Of a stretch of 64,000 nucleotides of DNA, positions 1 to 9,097 are shown one piece after another. The notes under the pieces were generated by a model. That model was not told the origin of the DNA and searched no databases. It saw nothing but the letters and a program-made list of their open reading frames with translations. The position numbers and the translations under genes are program-made. How positions within the stretch are numbered: the first letter of the stretch is position 1; each line of letters opens with the position of its first letter. Source of the stretch: JAGTVG01 sp963699805 (GTDB lineage: Bacteria; Bacteroidota; Bacteroidia; Cytophagales; Cyclobacteriaceae); assembly GCA_963699805.1 (NCBI GenBank), contig CAVOVH010000008.1:489615-553614 (forward strand). Reading direction: 5' to 3'.

Positions 1-1984
1 ATTCCGGGGGGAAGTAAATATCGATGATGAAAATAATATTTATGTAGTGGCGAATTCTGCTTCGGAAGATTTCCCCATCGTAGAGGGTTACCAGGTATCT
101 TACGGAGGGGGAACGCAGGATGCCATCGTGGCCAAACTGGATGATAACCTGAGCGATCTGATCTGGAGTACCTATCTGGGGGGATCCCTCGCCGATGCCG
201 CCTATGGGATCCGGATCACCCAAAATAGGCAAGTCTATTGCACGGGTGGGACCATGAGTGATGATTTTCCTGTATCTCCAAATGCGATGAAAGGGGATTT
301 TGGGGGCGATGTGGATGGATTTGTGGCTTCACTTTCACAAAATGGAGATACCCTGGTTGCCAGTACTTTCCTGGGAACCAGTCTCTATGATCAGGCCTAT
401 TTCCTGGATATTGATCCAAATGGTGATATATATGTCTTTGGACAAACCAGTGGCAACTATCCGGTATCCCCTGACGTATATGCCAATCCGCTAAGTGGTC
501 AGTTCCTTCATAAATTATCACCTGGCCTGGACCAGACGAGGTTATCCACGGTGATCGGAAGTGGCAGCGGCATTCCGGATATATCTCCTACTGCTTTTCT
601 GGTAAATGAATGCGGGAATATTTTTGTAAGTGGTTGGGGAGGGAATATTAATCTACGCGCTTTAAAGTATAATGGTGGTAATACACATGGCATGCCGATC
701 ACGGGGGATGCATTTCAGAAAATCACTGATGGGAATGATTTTTATCTGATGGTTCTGGAAAAAGATGCTGAGAAATTACTCTATGGTACTTTTCTTGGAG
801 CATTTATAATTGATTCGCCTACTACTTCAGGGGAACACGTGGATGGTGGTACCAGCCGGTTTGACAAACGGGGCATTGTTTATCATGCCATCTGTGCCTG
901 CCGTGATGATTCTCAATTCCCTACAACCCCAGGTGTATGGTCAAATACAAACAATAGTGAAGGAGGATGTAACAACGGGGTCTTTAAATTCGACCTTTCC
1001 TCACTCAAAGCCAATTTCACCACCGATTCTTATGAATTCGATAAGCCAGGCGTGACCCAGGATTGTTATCCCTTCGAAGTGGTCTTCCTGAATAAAAGTA
1101 TCGGAGGCGTTTCTTATGAATGGAATTTTGGTGACGGGCAAACCTCCGACCAGCCGGACAGCATATTTTATCGCTATGAAAAAGCAGGCTTCTATGATGT
1201 TTCTCTGTCTGCCTTCGATGAAAATACCTGTCTCAAAGTGGATATAGCTACCGGGCAAATCCGTGTCTTCGAGCCTTTTTTTGTGGTCCCATCGGATCAA
1301 CTGATCTGCCAGTTTGATGAAGTGGAACTGACAGCAGTAGGATCAGATATATACAGATGGAATCCAGTTGAAGGTTTGAGCAATGCGAATATCGCCAACC
1401 CGATGGCCTCACCAGATACGACCACCACCTATTATCTGTATATGAAGGACAACCGGGATTGCGAACTGGAAGACAGTGTCCGGGTTACGGTGATCCCACA
1501 GATCACAGCTGAATTTGACTTGCAGAAAGTGTATGATTGTGCCACCAGACCATCGATCCGGATCGCCAACCAATCCATGATGGCCAATCAATATCTCTGG
1601 GAATATGGGGATGGGACCCATGAAATGCTTGGGGACAGTATTGTCAGCTACCAATATGAAAAACCGGGCACCTACATCGTGCGGATGTTTGCCTCAAGCA
1701 ATGGCCTCTGCACCCAGATTCGGGAAGAAAAGGTAAATATTTCAGATATATTCATCCCCAATATCGTGACGCCCAACAGTGATGGTAAAAATGAAACCTT
1801 TGAAATTCTGACGGATGCTCCGGTTTCATTGACGATCTTTAACCGATGGGGGAAGATCCTTTACCAGGATGCCGACTACCAGAACAATTGGAATGCGTCC
1901 GGGCTGACGTCCGGGATCTATTATTATGAACTCCATCTCGAAGATGATGCCACCTGCAATGGATGGCTCCAGGTGTTAAAATAA
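1..1984 (+). CDS. Secreted SBBP/PKD-domain protein with gliding-motility type C-terminal sorting domain (5' partial)
   Basis: The frame is open from base 2, so the gene starts upstream of the window; the first in-window GTG at 47 lies inside the protein. The N-terminal ~300 residues hold SBBP-like beta-propeller repeats (IYVVANSASEDFP, VYCTGGTMSDDFPV, IYVFGQTSGNYPV, IFVSGWGG). Two PKD-type domains follow (YEWNFGDGQ near residue 360; YLWEYGDGT near 525). The last ~80 residues are a gliding-motility-associated C-terminal domain (FIPNIVTPNSDGKNETF, then FNRWGKILY), the type B signal for type IX secretion in Bacteroidota. The protein is probably exported to or beyond the cell surface; its ligand is unknown. 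It stands alone, convergent with guaB. Confidence 0.88.
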   Translation, partial: FRGEVNIDDENNIYVVANSASEDFPIVEGYQVSYGGGTQDAIVAKLDDNLSDLIWSTYLGGSLADAAYGIRITQNRQVYCTGGTMSDDFPVSPNAMKGDFGGDVDGFVASLSQNGDTLVASTFLGTSLYDQAYFLDIDPNGDIYVFGQTSGNYPVSPDVYANPLSGQFLHKLSPGLDQTRLSTVIGSGSGIPDISPTAFLVNECGNIFVSGWGGNINLRALKYNGGNTHGMPITGDAFQKITDGNDFYLMVLEKDAEKLLYGTFLGAFIIDSPTTSGEHVDGGTSRFDKRGIVYHAICACRDDSQFPTTPGVWSNTNNSEGGCNNGVFKFDLSSLKANFTTDSYEFDKPGVTQDCYPFEVVFLNKSIGGVSYEWNFGDGQTSDQPDSIFYRYEKAGFYDVSLSAFDENTCLKVDIATGQIRVFEPFFVVPSDQLICQFDEVELTAVGSDIYRWNPVEGLSNANIANPMASPDTTTTYYLYMKDNRDCELEDSVRVTVIPQITAEFDLQKVYDCATRPSIRIANQSMMANQYLWEYGDGTHEMLGDSIVSYQYEKPGTYIVRMFASSNGLCTQIREEKVNISDIFIPNIVTPNSDGKNETFEILTDAPVSLTIFNRWGKILYQDADYQNNWNASGLTSGIYYYELHLEDDATCNGWLQVLK

Positions 1985-2150
1985 GGTAAATAATCCTCGA
2001 ATTTTGATTCGTACATCGTGATTTTCGAACTCAAAAAATGTCCGCAATTTACAATTCATGATTCAGTGCTGGTATTTCTTGTCTGACCACTTTCCGGTAC
2101 ATAGATCCTAATATGTATACAGATGATGATCGATCCTGGATAATGCCTGT

Positions 2151-3623
2151 CTATTTCCGGCTATAATTAGGTGCTTCCCGGGTGATGAATACATCATGCG
2201 GGTGACCTTCGGTAAAACCTGCGTTGGTGATCTTTATGAACTGGGCCTTCTGAAGGTCGCTGATGGTTTTGGCACCACAATATCCCATCCCGGCACGTAA
2301 TCCTCCCACAAGTTGATACAACACTTCTGACACCATTCCCTTGAATGGGACCCGGCCGGAAATCCCTTCAGGGACCAGTTTTTTAATATCATCTTCTGCA
2401 TCCTGGAAATACCTGTCTTTTGATCCATCCTCCATGGCTTCCAGGGAACCCATGCCCCGGTAAGACTTGAATTTCCGTCCTTCATAGATGATCACTTCGC
2501 CGGGTGCCTCTTCGGTACCGGCAAACAATGATCCAATCATCACCGTATTGGCACCGGCTGCCAATGCCTTGACCACATCCCCCGAATAGCGGATGCCTCC
2601 ATCCGCAATTACGGGTATCCCCGCATCTTTTGTTGCCCTGGAAACTTCATAAACAGCCGTTAACTGGGGCATCCCGACGCCAGCGATCACCCGCGTCGTA
2701 CAGATACTTCCAGGTCCAACACCTACCTTGACCGCATCGGCCCCTGCCTTCACAAGATCTTTCCCGGCCTGGAAGGTAGCCACATTCCCCACGATCACTT
2801 CCAGTTCCGGATAATGGGATTTCACTCTTTTGGTGGCTTCGATCACACCTTTTGAATGGCCGTGTGCCGTATCGATCCCAATCACGTCAACCGCTGCCTG
2901 TTTCAACAATTCGATCCGATCCAGGATATCGGCTGTGACCCCTACCGCAGCTCCTACCCGTAACCTGCCGAATTCGTCCTTACACGCGTAAGGTTTATCC
3001 TTTTTCTTTAAAATATCTTTATACGTGATCAATCCGGAAAGTTTTCCATCCTTATCCACAATGGGTAATTTTTCGATTTTATACTCCTGGAGGATTCCTT
3101 CGGCTTCAGTAAGTGCGATGCCGGGACGGGCGGTCACGAGATGATCTTTCGACATGATATCCCCCACCGGTGTGGACATGTTTTTATGAAAACGCAAATC
3201 CCGGTTGGTGATGATGCCCAGTAATTTTCCATCCCCGTCAATAACCGGTATACCCCCGATCTTGAAATCCCGCATGATCTTCACTGCATCGCCTACACTT
3301 GAATTGATGTTGAGTGAGATCGGGTCCAGGATCATCCCGCTCTGGGATCTTTTCACTTTCCGTACCTGCTGTGCCTGTTTTTCGATCCCCATATTTTTAT
3401 GGATAAAGCCCAATCCCCCTTCCAGGGCAATGTTGATGGCCAGGTCAGCCTCGGTCACGGTATCCATCGCGGCTGAAACAATGGGTATATTCAATCTGAT
3501 TTTGGGGGTAAGGTCGGCTTCAGTTACTACTTCTCTGGGCAATACCTCTGAGTAGCTGGGAAGCAGCAATACATCATCATATGTAAGTGCTTCGTAAGGA
3601 AGTTTAGATTGATCTAATGACAT
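2151..3623 (-). CDS. guaB: Inosine-5'-monophosphate dehydrogenase
   Basis: Oxidises IMP to XMP with NAD+, the committed step of GMP synthesis in the cytoplasm. The 490 residues match the family length. The (beta/alpha)8 barrel is split by a CBS pair at about residues 95-205, the usual allosteric nucleotide-binding module. The catalytic loop GVGPGSICTTR places the nucleophile at Cys308, followed by DGGIRYSGD and the flap region SYRGMGS. The ATG at 3621-3623 gives the standard N-terminus (YEALTYDDVLLLP). The gene is monocistronic as far as I can see, divergent from aspartate kinase, and has an exact -7 box and a perfect inverted repeat directly before the start codon. Confidence 0.97.
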   Translation of the reverse strand: MSLDQSKLPYEALTYDDVLLLPSYSEVLPREVVTEADLTPKIRLNIPIVSAAMDTVTEADLAINIALEGGLGFIHKNMGIEKQAQQVRKVKRSQSGMILDPISLNINSSVGDAVKIMRDFKIGGIPVIDGDGKLLGIITNRDLRFHKNMSTPVGDIMSKDHLVTARPGIALTEAEGILQEYKIEKLPIVDKDGKLSGLITYKDILKKKDKPYACKDEFGRLRVGAAVGVTADILDRIELLKQAAVDVIGIDTAHGHSKGVIEATKRVKSHYPELEVIVGNVATFQAGKDLVKAGADAVKVGVGPGSICTTRVIAGVGMPQLTAVYEVSRATKDAGIPVIADGGIRYSGDVVKALAAGANTVMIGSLFAGTEEAPGEVIIYEGRKFKSYRGMGSLEAMEDGSKDRYFQDAEDDIKKLVPEGISGRVPFKGMVSEVLYQLVGGLRAGMGYCGAKTISDLQKAQFIKITNAGFTEGHPHDVFITREAPNYSRK

Positions 3624-3647
3624 GGCAAATAATTAATCTTATTTGCC
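3624..3647 (-). promoter_or_regulatory. Inverted repeat abutting the guaB start codon
   Basis: Two perfect 9-bp arms, GGCAAATAA (3624-3632) and TTATTTGCC (3639-3647), with a 6-base loop. The repeat lies between the predicted -7 box and the ATG, so it covers the likely start of transcription and the ribosome landing zone. It could be a repressor operator or an mRNA hairpin. The symmetry is seen in the sequence; the function is inferred. Confidence 0.5.
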
Positions 3648-3650
3648 GAC

Positions 3651-3658
3651 CAAAGATA
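3651..3658 (-). promoter_or_regulatory. guaB promoter -7 element
   Basis: Read on the minus strand this is TATCTTTG, an exact match to the Bacteroidota -7 consensus TAnnTTTG, 27 bases upstream of the guaB ATG. A T-rich stretch lies further upstream but I see no clear -33 TTTG at ideal spacing. Confidence 0.5.
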
Positions 3659-3784
3659 ACGACCTTGAACATCAATAAGAAAAACATCAACATAAATAAT
3701 TTTCTCATTTCGATGCATCAAATACCCTGAGTTGATTTTCTTTCCAATGACAGGGATGTAAATTCGCTTAACAATTAGTGATCT

Positions 3785-5038
3785 ATGAAAGTCTTCAAAT
3801 TTGGAGGAGCCTCCCTGAAAAGTCCGGAAGCAATCCGGAACATGGCCTCTATCGTTCAACATTTTAAGGGAGAAAAATTGGTGATCGTGGTATCGGCCAT
3901 GGGGAAAACGACCAATAACCTGGAAGCATTATTCCAACTTGTTATCCAGAAGGAAGATCCCCTGAAAAAATTCCGGGAAATCATAGACTATCACCTGGGA
4001 ATATCCAGCCAGTTGATTTCAGGAACTGAAAACCTTGAAAAAATTGATCACATAATCGATCAACTTAAAACCACTGTAGCCAATGTCGACCTTGGAGATA
4101 ATCCTGACAAGGTTTATGATCAGATCATTTCGCATGGAGAATTACTTTCCTCTTCCATCATTTCCGCTTATCTGTCGGAAGTGGGTTTGCCAACCATTTG
4201 GGCGGATGCCAGAAATTTCATCAAGACGGATTCCACCTACCGGGAAGGAAAGATCGATTGGACAGCCACCTGTGCCCTCATCCAGGATCACCTTAAAACC
4301 CGATTATCCGATCACATCATCATCACACAGGGATTCATCGGCAGCACGGAAAATGAAACCACCACCACCCTTGGCAGGGAGGGATCTGACTTTACCGCGG
4401 CAATCATCGCTTCGTGTCTGGATGCTGAGTCTGTCACCATCTGGAAAGATGTACCCGGCATACTCAATGCCGACCCCAAACGATTCCAGGACCCAAAGCT
4501 TTATGAACATCTGTCGTTCCAGGAGGCTGCTGAGATGACATATTATGGTGCCTCTGTCATTCATCCGAAAACAATCAAACCCCTGGCCAACAAGAATATC
4601 CCGCTATACGTGAAATCGTTTGAAAAACCTGAATTGCCCGGGACCTTGATCGACAAGGGTGGGCCGCATCCCGTATACCCAACCTATGTGGTCAAAGATG
4701 ACCAGTGCCTCATATCCTTCCTTGCAAAAGACCTGGCCTTTATCAATGAAAGGAACCTCAGCATTATATTCCATGTCCTTGATCTGTTGAATATCAAAAT
4801 CAATATGATGCAGAATTCAGCTGTTTCTCTCACCATTTGTGTAGATAACCGGTCCTCAAAAATCAAAAAGTTGATCGAGGCCCTGAAAAATGATTTTTCC
4901 ATCCGCTTTAATGAGAGCCTGAGATTAATTACAGTTAAAAATTATTCTCCCGCATCCATTATTCAGGTTTCAAAAGACAGAAAGATCCTGGTGGAACAAA
5001 GGACACGGAATACTTTTCAGATCGTTTTCGCTCCCTGA
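3785..5038 (+). CDS. lysC: Aspartate kinase (monofunctional)
   Basis: Phosphorylates aspartate, the first step toward lysine, threonine, methionine and diaminopimelate. The start MKVFKFGGASL carries the KFGG phosphate-binding motif (usually KFGGTS; here KFGGAS). TTTLGREGSDFTAA near residue 195 and WKDVPGILNADPK are typical of the amino-acid kinase fold. The C-terminal ~130 residues form a diverged ACT-like regulatory region. At 417 residues there is no fused homoserine dehydrogenase. The ATG at 3785 is the only sensible start. Its stop codon is immediately adjacent to that of the convergent fructosamine kinase. The symbol is by function; the isozyme class cannot be told from sequence alone. 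Confidence 0.92.
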   Translation: MKVFKFGGASLKSPEAIRNMASIVQHFKGEKLVIVVSAMGKTTNNLEALFQLVIQKEDPLKKFREIIDYHLGISSQLISGTENLEKIDHIIDQLKTTVANVDLGDNPDKVYDQIISHGELLSSSIISAYLSEVGLPTIWADARNFIKTDSTYREGKIDWTATCALIQDHLKTRLSDHIIITQGFIGSTENETTTTLGREGSDFTAAIIASCLDAESVTIWKDVPGILNADPKRFQDPKLYEHLSFQEAAEMTYYGASVIHPKTIKPLANKNIPLYVKSFEKPELPGTLIDKGGPHPVYPTYVVKDDQCLISFLAKDLAFINERNLSIIFHVLDLLNIKINMMQNSAVSLTICVDNRSSKIKKLIEALKNDFSIRFNESLRLITVKNYSPASIIQVSKDRKILVEQRTRNTFQIVFAP

Positions 5039-5917
5039 TCAAACATATTTTTTAATTACCCGTTCCACGCCCTCCAGGTAGGAATTGCCAAAAAGATTGA
5101 CATGAACAAGATAGGGATAAAGATTATAGATATCCACCCGTTTGTCAAAACCAGGAGTCAGGGGGTATTCATTATGATAGTATTCATAAAAGGACCGGTC
5201 AAATCCTCCAAACATCCGTGTAAAAGATAATTCTATCTCCCGGTGACCATAGTAGACAGCAGGATCAATGATGACCGCATATCCATCGTGTCCGGTCATA
5301 AAATTCCCACTCCACAAGTCACCATGCAATAAGGAAGGTGGCTCTTCAGGCAATAAATCCGGTAAAAAAGTGAGGAAATTTCTGAACCTTTTTGAAAAAG
5401 TAGCATCAACCCGGTGAAGATCGACGGCCATTTTAAGTTGTACCTCCAATCTCATTTCAATGAAAAAATCAATCCAACGTTTATAATAACTATTTTTTTG
5501 AGGTAACCTTCCAATATAATTATCATGATCAAATCCATAACGATCTTCCTCGTGCCTGTGTAAATTGGCCAGCCCGGTCCCGAATTTCTCCCAGAAATCA
5601 GATTTACGGGGACCACTTTCAATGAATTCGGTGATCAGATAGGCGGTATGTTCATGTGTGCCAAATCCGAGTGGATCGGGAATATACAATTCCGAAGCTT
5701 TCTGCAAAACTTTTAAACCCAGGAACTCTTTCCCGAACATATCCGCATCATTAGCCTGGTTGGATTTTATAAAAAAGGATCCATCGCCGGTCTCTACTTT
5801 CATGGCACGGTGTATGCATCCACCCCCAATGGATGAATAATCTGATACCTTGACAGAATGAGATAATGCTTTCCCGAGAATGGTTTCATAAAAAAGGATC
5901 AGGTCAGGGTTTTTCAT
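5039..5917 (-). CDS. Fructosamine kinase family protein
   Basis: Belongs to the fructosamine/ketosamine-3-kinase family (aminoglycoside-phosphotransferase-like fold), which phosphorylates glycated amines so that they break down, a form of protein repair. Of 292 residues, the N-lobe has the GGGCIHRAMKVET loop and FFIKSN lysine; the catalytic loop LLHGDLWSGNFM lies near 195-206 and the metal-binding IIDPAVYYGHREIEL follows. It overlaps the upstream phosphatase gene by 4 bp (5914-5917), so the two are probably translationally coupled. Bacterial homologues are often found with low-molecular-weight tyrosine-phosphatase-like genes, which fits. The physiological substrate is not determined. Confidence 0.9.
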   Translation of the reverse strand: MKNPDLILFYETILGKALSHSVKVSDYSSIGGGCIHRAMKVETGDGSFFIKSNQANDADMFGKEFLGLKVLQKASELYIPDPLGFGTHEHTAYLITEFIESGPRKSDFWEKFGTGLANLHRHEEDRYGFDHDNYIGRLPQKNSYYKRWIDFFIEMRLEVQLKMAVDLHRVDATFSKRFRNFLTFLPDLLPEEPPSLLHGDLWSGNFMTGHDGYAVIIDPAVYYGHREIELSFTRMFGGFDRSFYEYYHNEYPLTPGFDKRVDIYNLYPYLVHVNLFGNSYLEGVERVIKKYV

Positions 5918-6399
5918 GTTCTGAGCTTATGTTCATCCATTAAAAAATCAAGGAAATTTGAAAGTGATTCTTCGAGCATATCAAATACCAGTTGAAAACC
6001 ATTCTGACCCCCATAGTAGGGATCAGGAATATCCGCACCTGATTGCTGATTATCGAAATCCCTCATCAGCATCACCTTTGCCTTATGAAACTGATCCGGA
6101 TTTTGTAACTTCAGGATCTCTTCGAGATTTTCATGATCCATGGCAAGTATATAATCAAATCTGTCCAGATCATTTCTAAGGATCTGCTTGCCCAGGTGAT
6201 CCAGTTGTATGTTATTTTTTTCTGCAATCTGGATACTTCTCGTATCTGGTGGTTCGTCAATATGCCATCGTGAGGTACCCGCTGAATCCGAATTAATGAA
6301 TGAACTCAGTCCCGCTTCCTCGATCAGCTTTTTAAATATCCCTTCTGCCAGCGGAGACCGGCAAATATTGCCCAAACAAACAAAAAGAACATGTACCAT
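5914..6399 (-). CDS. Low-molecular-weight protein-tyrosine-phosphatase
   Basis: A 161-residue cytoplasmic phosphatase. The N-terminus VHVLFVCLGNICRSP contains the CX5R(S/T) P-loop with nucleophile Cys8 and Arg14; the general-acid loop is DIPDPYYGG near residue 122. Length and motif order match the family. It is first in a two-gene operon with fructosamine kinase (4-bp overlap). LMW phosphatases next to fructosamine kinases may act on phosphorylated sugars or glycated substrates rather than phosphotyrosine; that is inference from context. Confidence 0.93.
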   Translation of the reverse strand: MVHVLFVCLGNICRSPLAEGIFKKLIEEAGLSSFINSDSAGTSRWHIDEPPDTRSIQIAEKNNIQLDHLGKQILRNDLDRFDYILAMDHENLEEILKLQNPDQFHKAKVMLMRDFDNQQSGADIPDPYYGGQNGFQLVFDMLEESLSNFLDFLMDEHKLRT

Positions 6400-6590
6400 A
6401 AATCAACTTTTTTAACAATTTTAACCAGAAATAAATCATTTTTATTGTACAAAACATATAATTCATTATACTTTACGAATATTTTTCATTTTTTTTCGAT
6501 TTTTTTTATTTCTGATGGTTACTATAGGATTATTATTCGTATATAGAATTGCATAACACAAATTTTATTCATACACCTGTTTAACATTGA

Positions 6591-6625
6591 CGAAAACCTC
6601 CTTCATAATGAAAGGAGGTTTTTCG
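6591..6625 (-). terminator. Rho-independent-type terminator behind the ABC exporter
   Basis: Perfect 11-bp stem AAAACCTCCTT (6593-6603) / AAGGAGGTTTT (6612-6622) with an 8-base loop, directly after the stop of the minus-strand ABC transporter gene (6629). T-runs flank the stem on both strands, best on the plus strand, so it may act in both directions. Confidence 0.75.
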
Positions 6626-6628
6626 TTT

Positions 6629-8425
6629 TTATTCCGACAGGGAAATCTGCATTTTTACCAGGTTCGCATAAATACCATTCATCTCTTTCAGCAGCTCCTG
6701 ATGCACGCCGGATTCAACAATTCTCCCGTCCTTGATCACGTAGATCTTATCAACCTTTTTGATGGTGGCGAGCCGGTGGGCAATGATGATGGTGGTTCGG
6801 TTCTTCATGAGCAGATCAAGGGCTTCCTTCACCTGGTATTCAGAATTCGAATCAAGAGAACTGGTGGCTTCATCCAGTATGAGGATGTCAGGATCGCGTA
6901 AAATAGCCCTGGCGATGGCAATACGTTGCCGTTGACCTCCGGATAATTTGACACCTCTCTCTCCGACGATCGTTTCCATTCCTTCAGGAAATTCCAGGAT
7001 AAAATCCAGGGCATTCGCCTGTTTCGCCGCCGATTCTACCTCCCCCGCATCCGCGTCCGGTTTCCCGTACAGAATATTTTCCCGGATAGTCCCGCCAAAC
7101 AGGATCACTTCCTGAGGGACTATGGCGATCCGGTTCCTGTAATGGGTAAGGCCGATCTGCTGAATATCGGTCTGATCGATGGAAATGCTTCCTTCATCCG
7201 GAAGATAATATCTCAAAAGGAGTTGAATAATGGTTGATTTACCAGCCCCGGATGGACCTACAAGGGCAATTTTCTCACCTTTCCTGATCTCCAGGTCGAT
7301 CCCTTTCAATACCATCTGTTCTTTACGGGTCGGATAGGCAAATTTAACCTGATGATACGTGATCTTTTCCTTCAACCGGATTGTATCTGTTTTTAAATCC
7401 CCTTTTGTTGGTTCCTCTTCTTCCCTGAGGATGTCCATGATCCTTTCCGAGGCTCCAATCGATCGTTGTAACTGGCTGTAAACATCCCCCAGACCTGCGA
7501 TCGATCCCCCGATAAAAGTGGTATAGAGTACAAAAGATAACAGATCTCCTACCGAGATCATGTCTTTGCTGACCAGGGTGGCTCCGTACCAGATCACTGC
7601 CACAACGGTCCCGAAAAGGGCAAAGATGATAAATGAGATAAAACCTCCACGAAAAAGGGCAGTTCGTAAGGCAATCCCGACCACCAGCTTCATATTTGCC
7701 CCATATCGCCTGATCTCGCGCATTTCATTGGTAAATGCTTTCACTTCACGTATTGCCTGAAGTGTTTCTTCGACGATGATATTGGTATTGCTGAGATGCT
7801 CCTGTGTTTCCTTTGCGAGTTTCCGGATATAGCGACCGAATATCAGGGCCAGGATGATCACCAGTGGAAAAACGGCCAGCATAAAAATGGTCAGTTTGGG
7901 AGCTGTAATAAAAATAATGACCGTACCGATCATCAAGGTAGCGATCTGTCGTACAAATTCTGCCAGGGTGAGTGAGAGTGAATCGTGCAATAAAGTAACA
8001 TCTGCGGTGATCCGGCTAATCAATTCTCCTATCCGGGTCTGATCATAAAATGTGATCGGCAGAAACATATACTTCCTGAACAAAGATTGCCGGATATCGG
8101 CCACCGATTTTTCACTGGTGAGTGCAAACAGATATACCCTGAAAAATGAAAAAACACCCTGGACAAGGAGCACTCCGATCAGAATGAGGGCAATAGACTC
8201 CAGGCTATTCAGGATCCAAGCCTTGTTTCCGGTAGCTACGTCAATCAGCTTGCCAACCAGGTAAGGAAAGGCGAGCAGGGTGAGGCTCGACAACATCAGG
8301 AAAATTATTCCGGGAATTAAATAGCGCAGATAGGGCTTCACAAACCCGAATACAGCATATAACTTTCTAAGATTATTCCGGTTGATCCTGACTTTTTTAT
8401 TGATGTTTGATTCTTCTCGCGCCAT
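6629..8425 (-). CDS. ABC transporter, fused permease/ATPase exporter (MsbA/multidrug type)
   Basis: Half-transporter of about 598 residues: six membrane segments in the first ~320 residues, then an ATPase domain. The Walker A GPSGAGKST is near residue 390, signature LSGGQRQRIAIARA near 493 and Walker B ILILDEATSSLD near 513, with the H-loop IIIAHRL after it. It would work as a homodimer in the inner membrane, exporting lipid or a hydrophobic compound; the substrate cannot be read from sequence. I start at the ATG at 8423-8425 (MAREESN); the longer frame begins with a TTG 13 codons earlier. A strong hairpin terminator follows. Confidence 0.93.
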   Translation of the reverse strand: MAREESNINKKVRINRNNLRKLYAVFGFVKPYLRYLIPGIIFLMLSSLTLLAFPYLVGKLIDVATGNKAWILNSLESIALILIGVLLVQGVFSFFRVYLFALTSEKSVADIRQSLFRKYMFLPITFYDQTRIGELISRITADVTLLHDSLSLTLAEFVRQIATLMIGTVIIFITAPKLTIFMLAVFPLVIILALIFGRYIRKLAKETQEHLSNTNIIVEETLQAIREVKAFTNEMREIRRYGANMKLVVGIALRTALFRGGFISFIIFALFGTVVAVIWYGATLVSKDMISVGDLLSFVLYTTFIGGSIAGLGDVYSQLQRSIGASERIMDILREEEEPTKGDLKTDTIRLKEKITYHQVKFAYPTRKEQMVLKGIDLEIRKGEKIALVGPSGAGKSTIIQLLLRYYLPDEGSISIDQTDIQQIGLTHYRNRIAIVPQEVILFGGTIRENILYGKPDADAGEVESAAKQANALDFILEFPEGMETIVGERGVKLSGGQRQRIAIARAILRDPDILILDEATSSLDSNSEYQVKEALDLLMKNRTTIIIAHRLATIKKVDKIYVIKDGRIVESGVHQELLKEMNGIYANLVKMQISLSE

Positions 8426-8494
8426 TATACCTGATCCAATAATTGAATAATTGCCATAAGACAATCTGCAAAGCTACTACTAATATTTAATCCA

Positions 8495-9097
8495 TTATTC
8501 TGCCTCATCTGGCCTTATTATTTTTCCGGCCGTGAAATAGCTCAGGGTATCCTCAAGTATCATTTTCTGGAACCCCCGCACACCGAATGAATCCAATCTA
8601 ATTTTATCATGATCCTTGTGTTCAAACTGAAGATAAAGATGCCTTTTTGAACGATAAATGGGATTATTGGCCTGTTGTGTGGCTTCAATCGATTGGATCA
8701 GGTCTGAATTTTTATCTCTTTTGATCTTCAGAAAAAGAGTCTCGGATTTTGCGGTATCTTTTAAAGTATATTCCTCAACCTCACTCCCATTGGTATCAGT
8801 GATGGTTTTGGTATAAAAATCCCGCAATCCGGGTTTGTGAATATCCGCTGTTTTAAAAATACTCAGCTCTTTCTCCCAGACCAGGGAATCAGGGATCAGC
8901 CTCAATGATTCCAGGCTGTCATTGATGATAACCTGCTTGATTAATTCCAGCCCGTCCTCTGAAAGTAAGCTGACCTGGTTGTCAATACAATTTTCAAGAT
9001 TAAAAACTTCACGTGAATCCTGGATCGTCCGCTGATGACATTCCGCCAGGAAAAGAACCAGCAGGAAGGGTAACCATTGAGCCCGGGAAAACCTCAT
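8495..9097 (-). CDS. Hypothetical lipoprotein
   Basis: A 200-residue protein with a lipoprotein signal: hydrophobic residues 9-18, then lipobox LAEC with Cys20. The mature part is hydrophilic, without motifs I recognise; it is rich in Asp/Glu/Lys and ends with GKIIRPDEAE. The start overlaps the end of gpmI by 4 bp (9094-9097), so the two are likely co-transcribed and coupled. Function unknown; probably in the periplasm, anchored to a membrane. Confidence 0.75.
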   Translation of the reverse strand: MRFSRAQWLPFLLVLFLAECHQRTIQDSREVFNLENCIDNQVSLLSEDGLELIKQVIINDSLESLRLIPDSLVWEKELSIFKTADIHKPGLRDFYTKTITDTNGSEVEEYTLKDTAKSETLFLKIKRDKNSDLIQSIEATQQANNPIYRSKRHLYLQFEHKDHDKIRLDSFGVRGFQKMILEDTLSYFTAGKIIRPDEAE

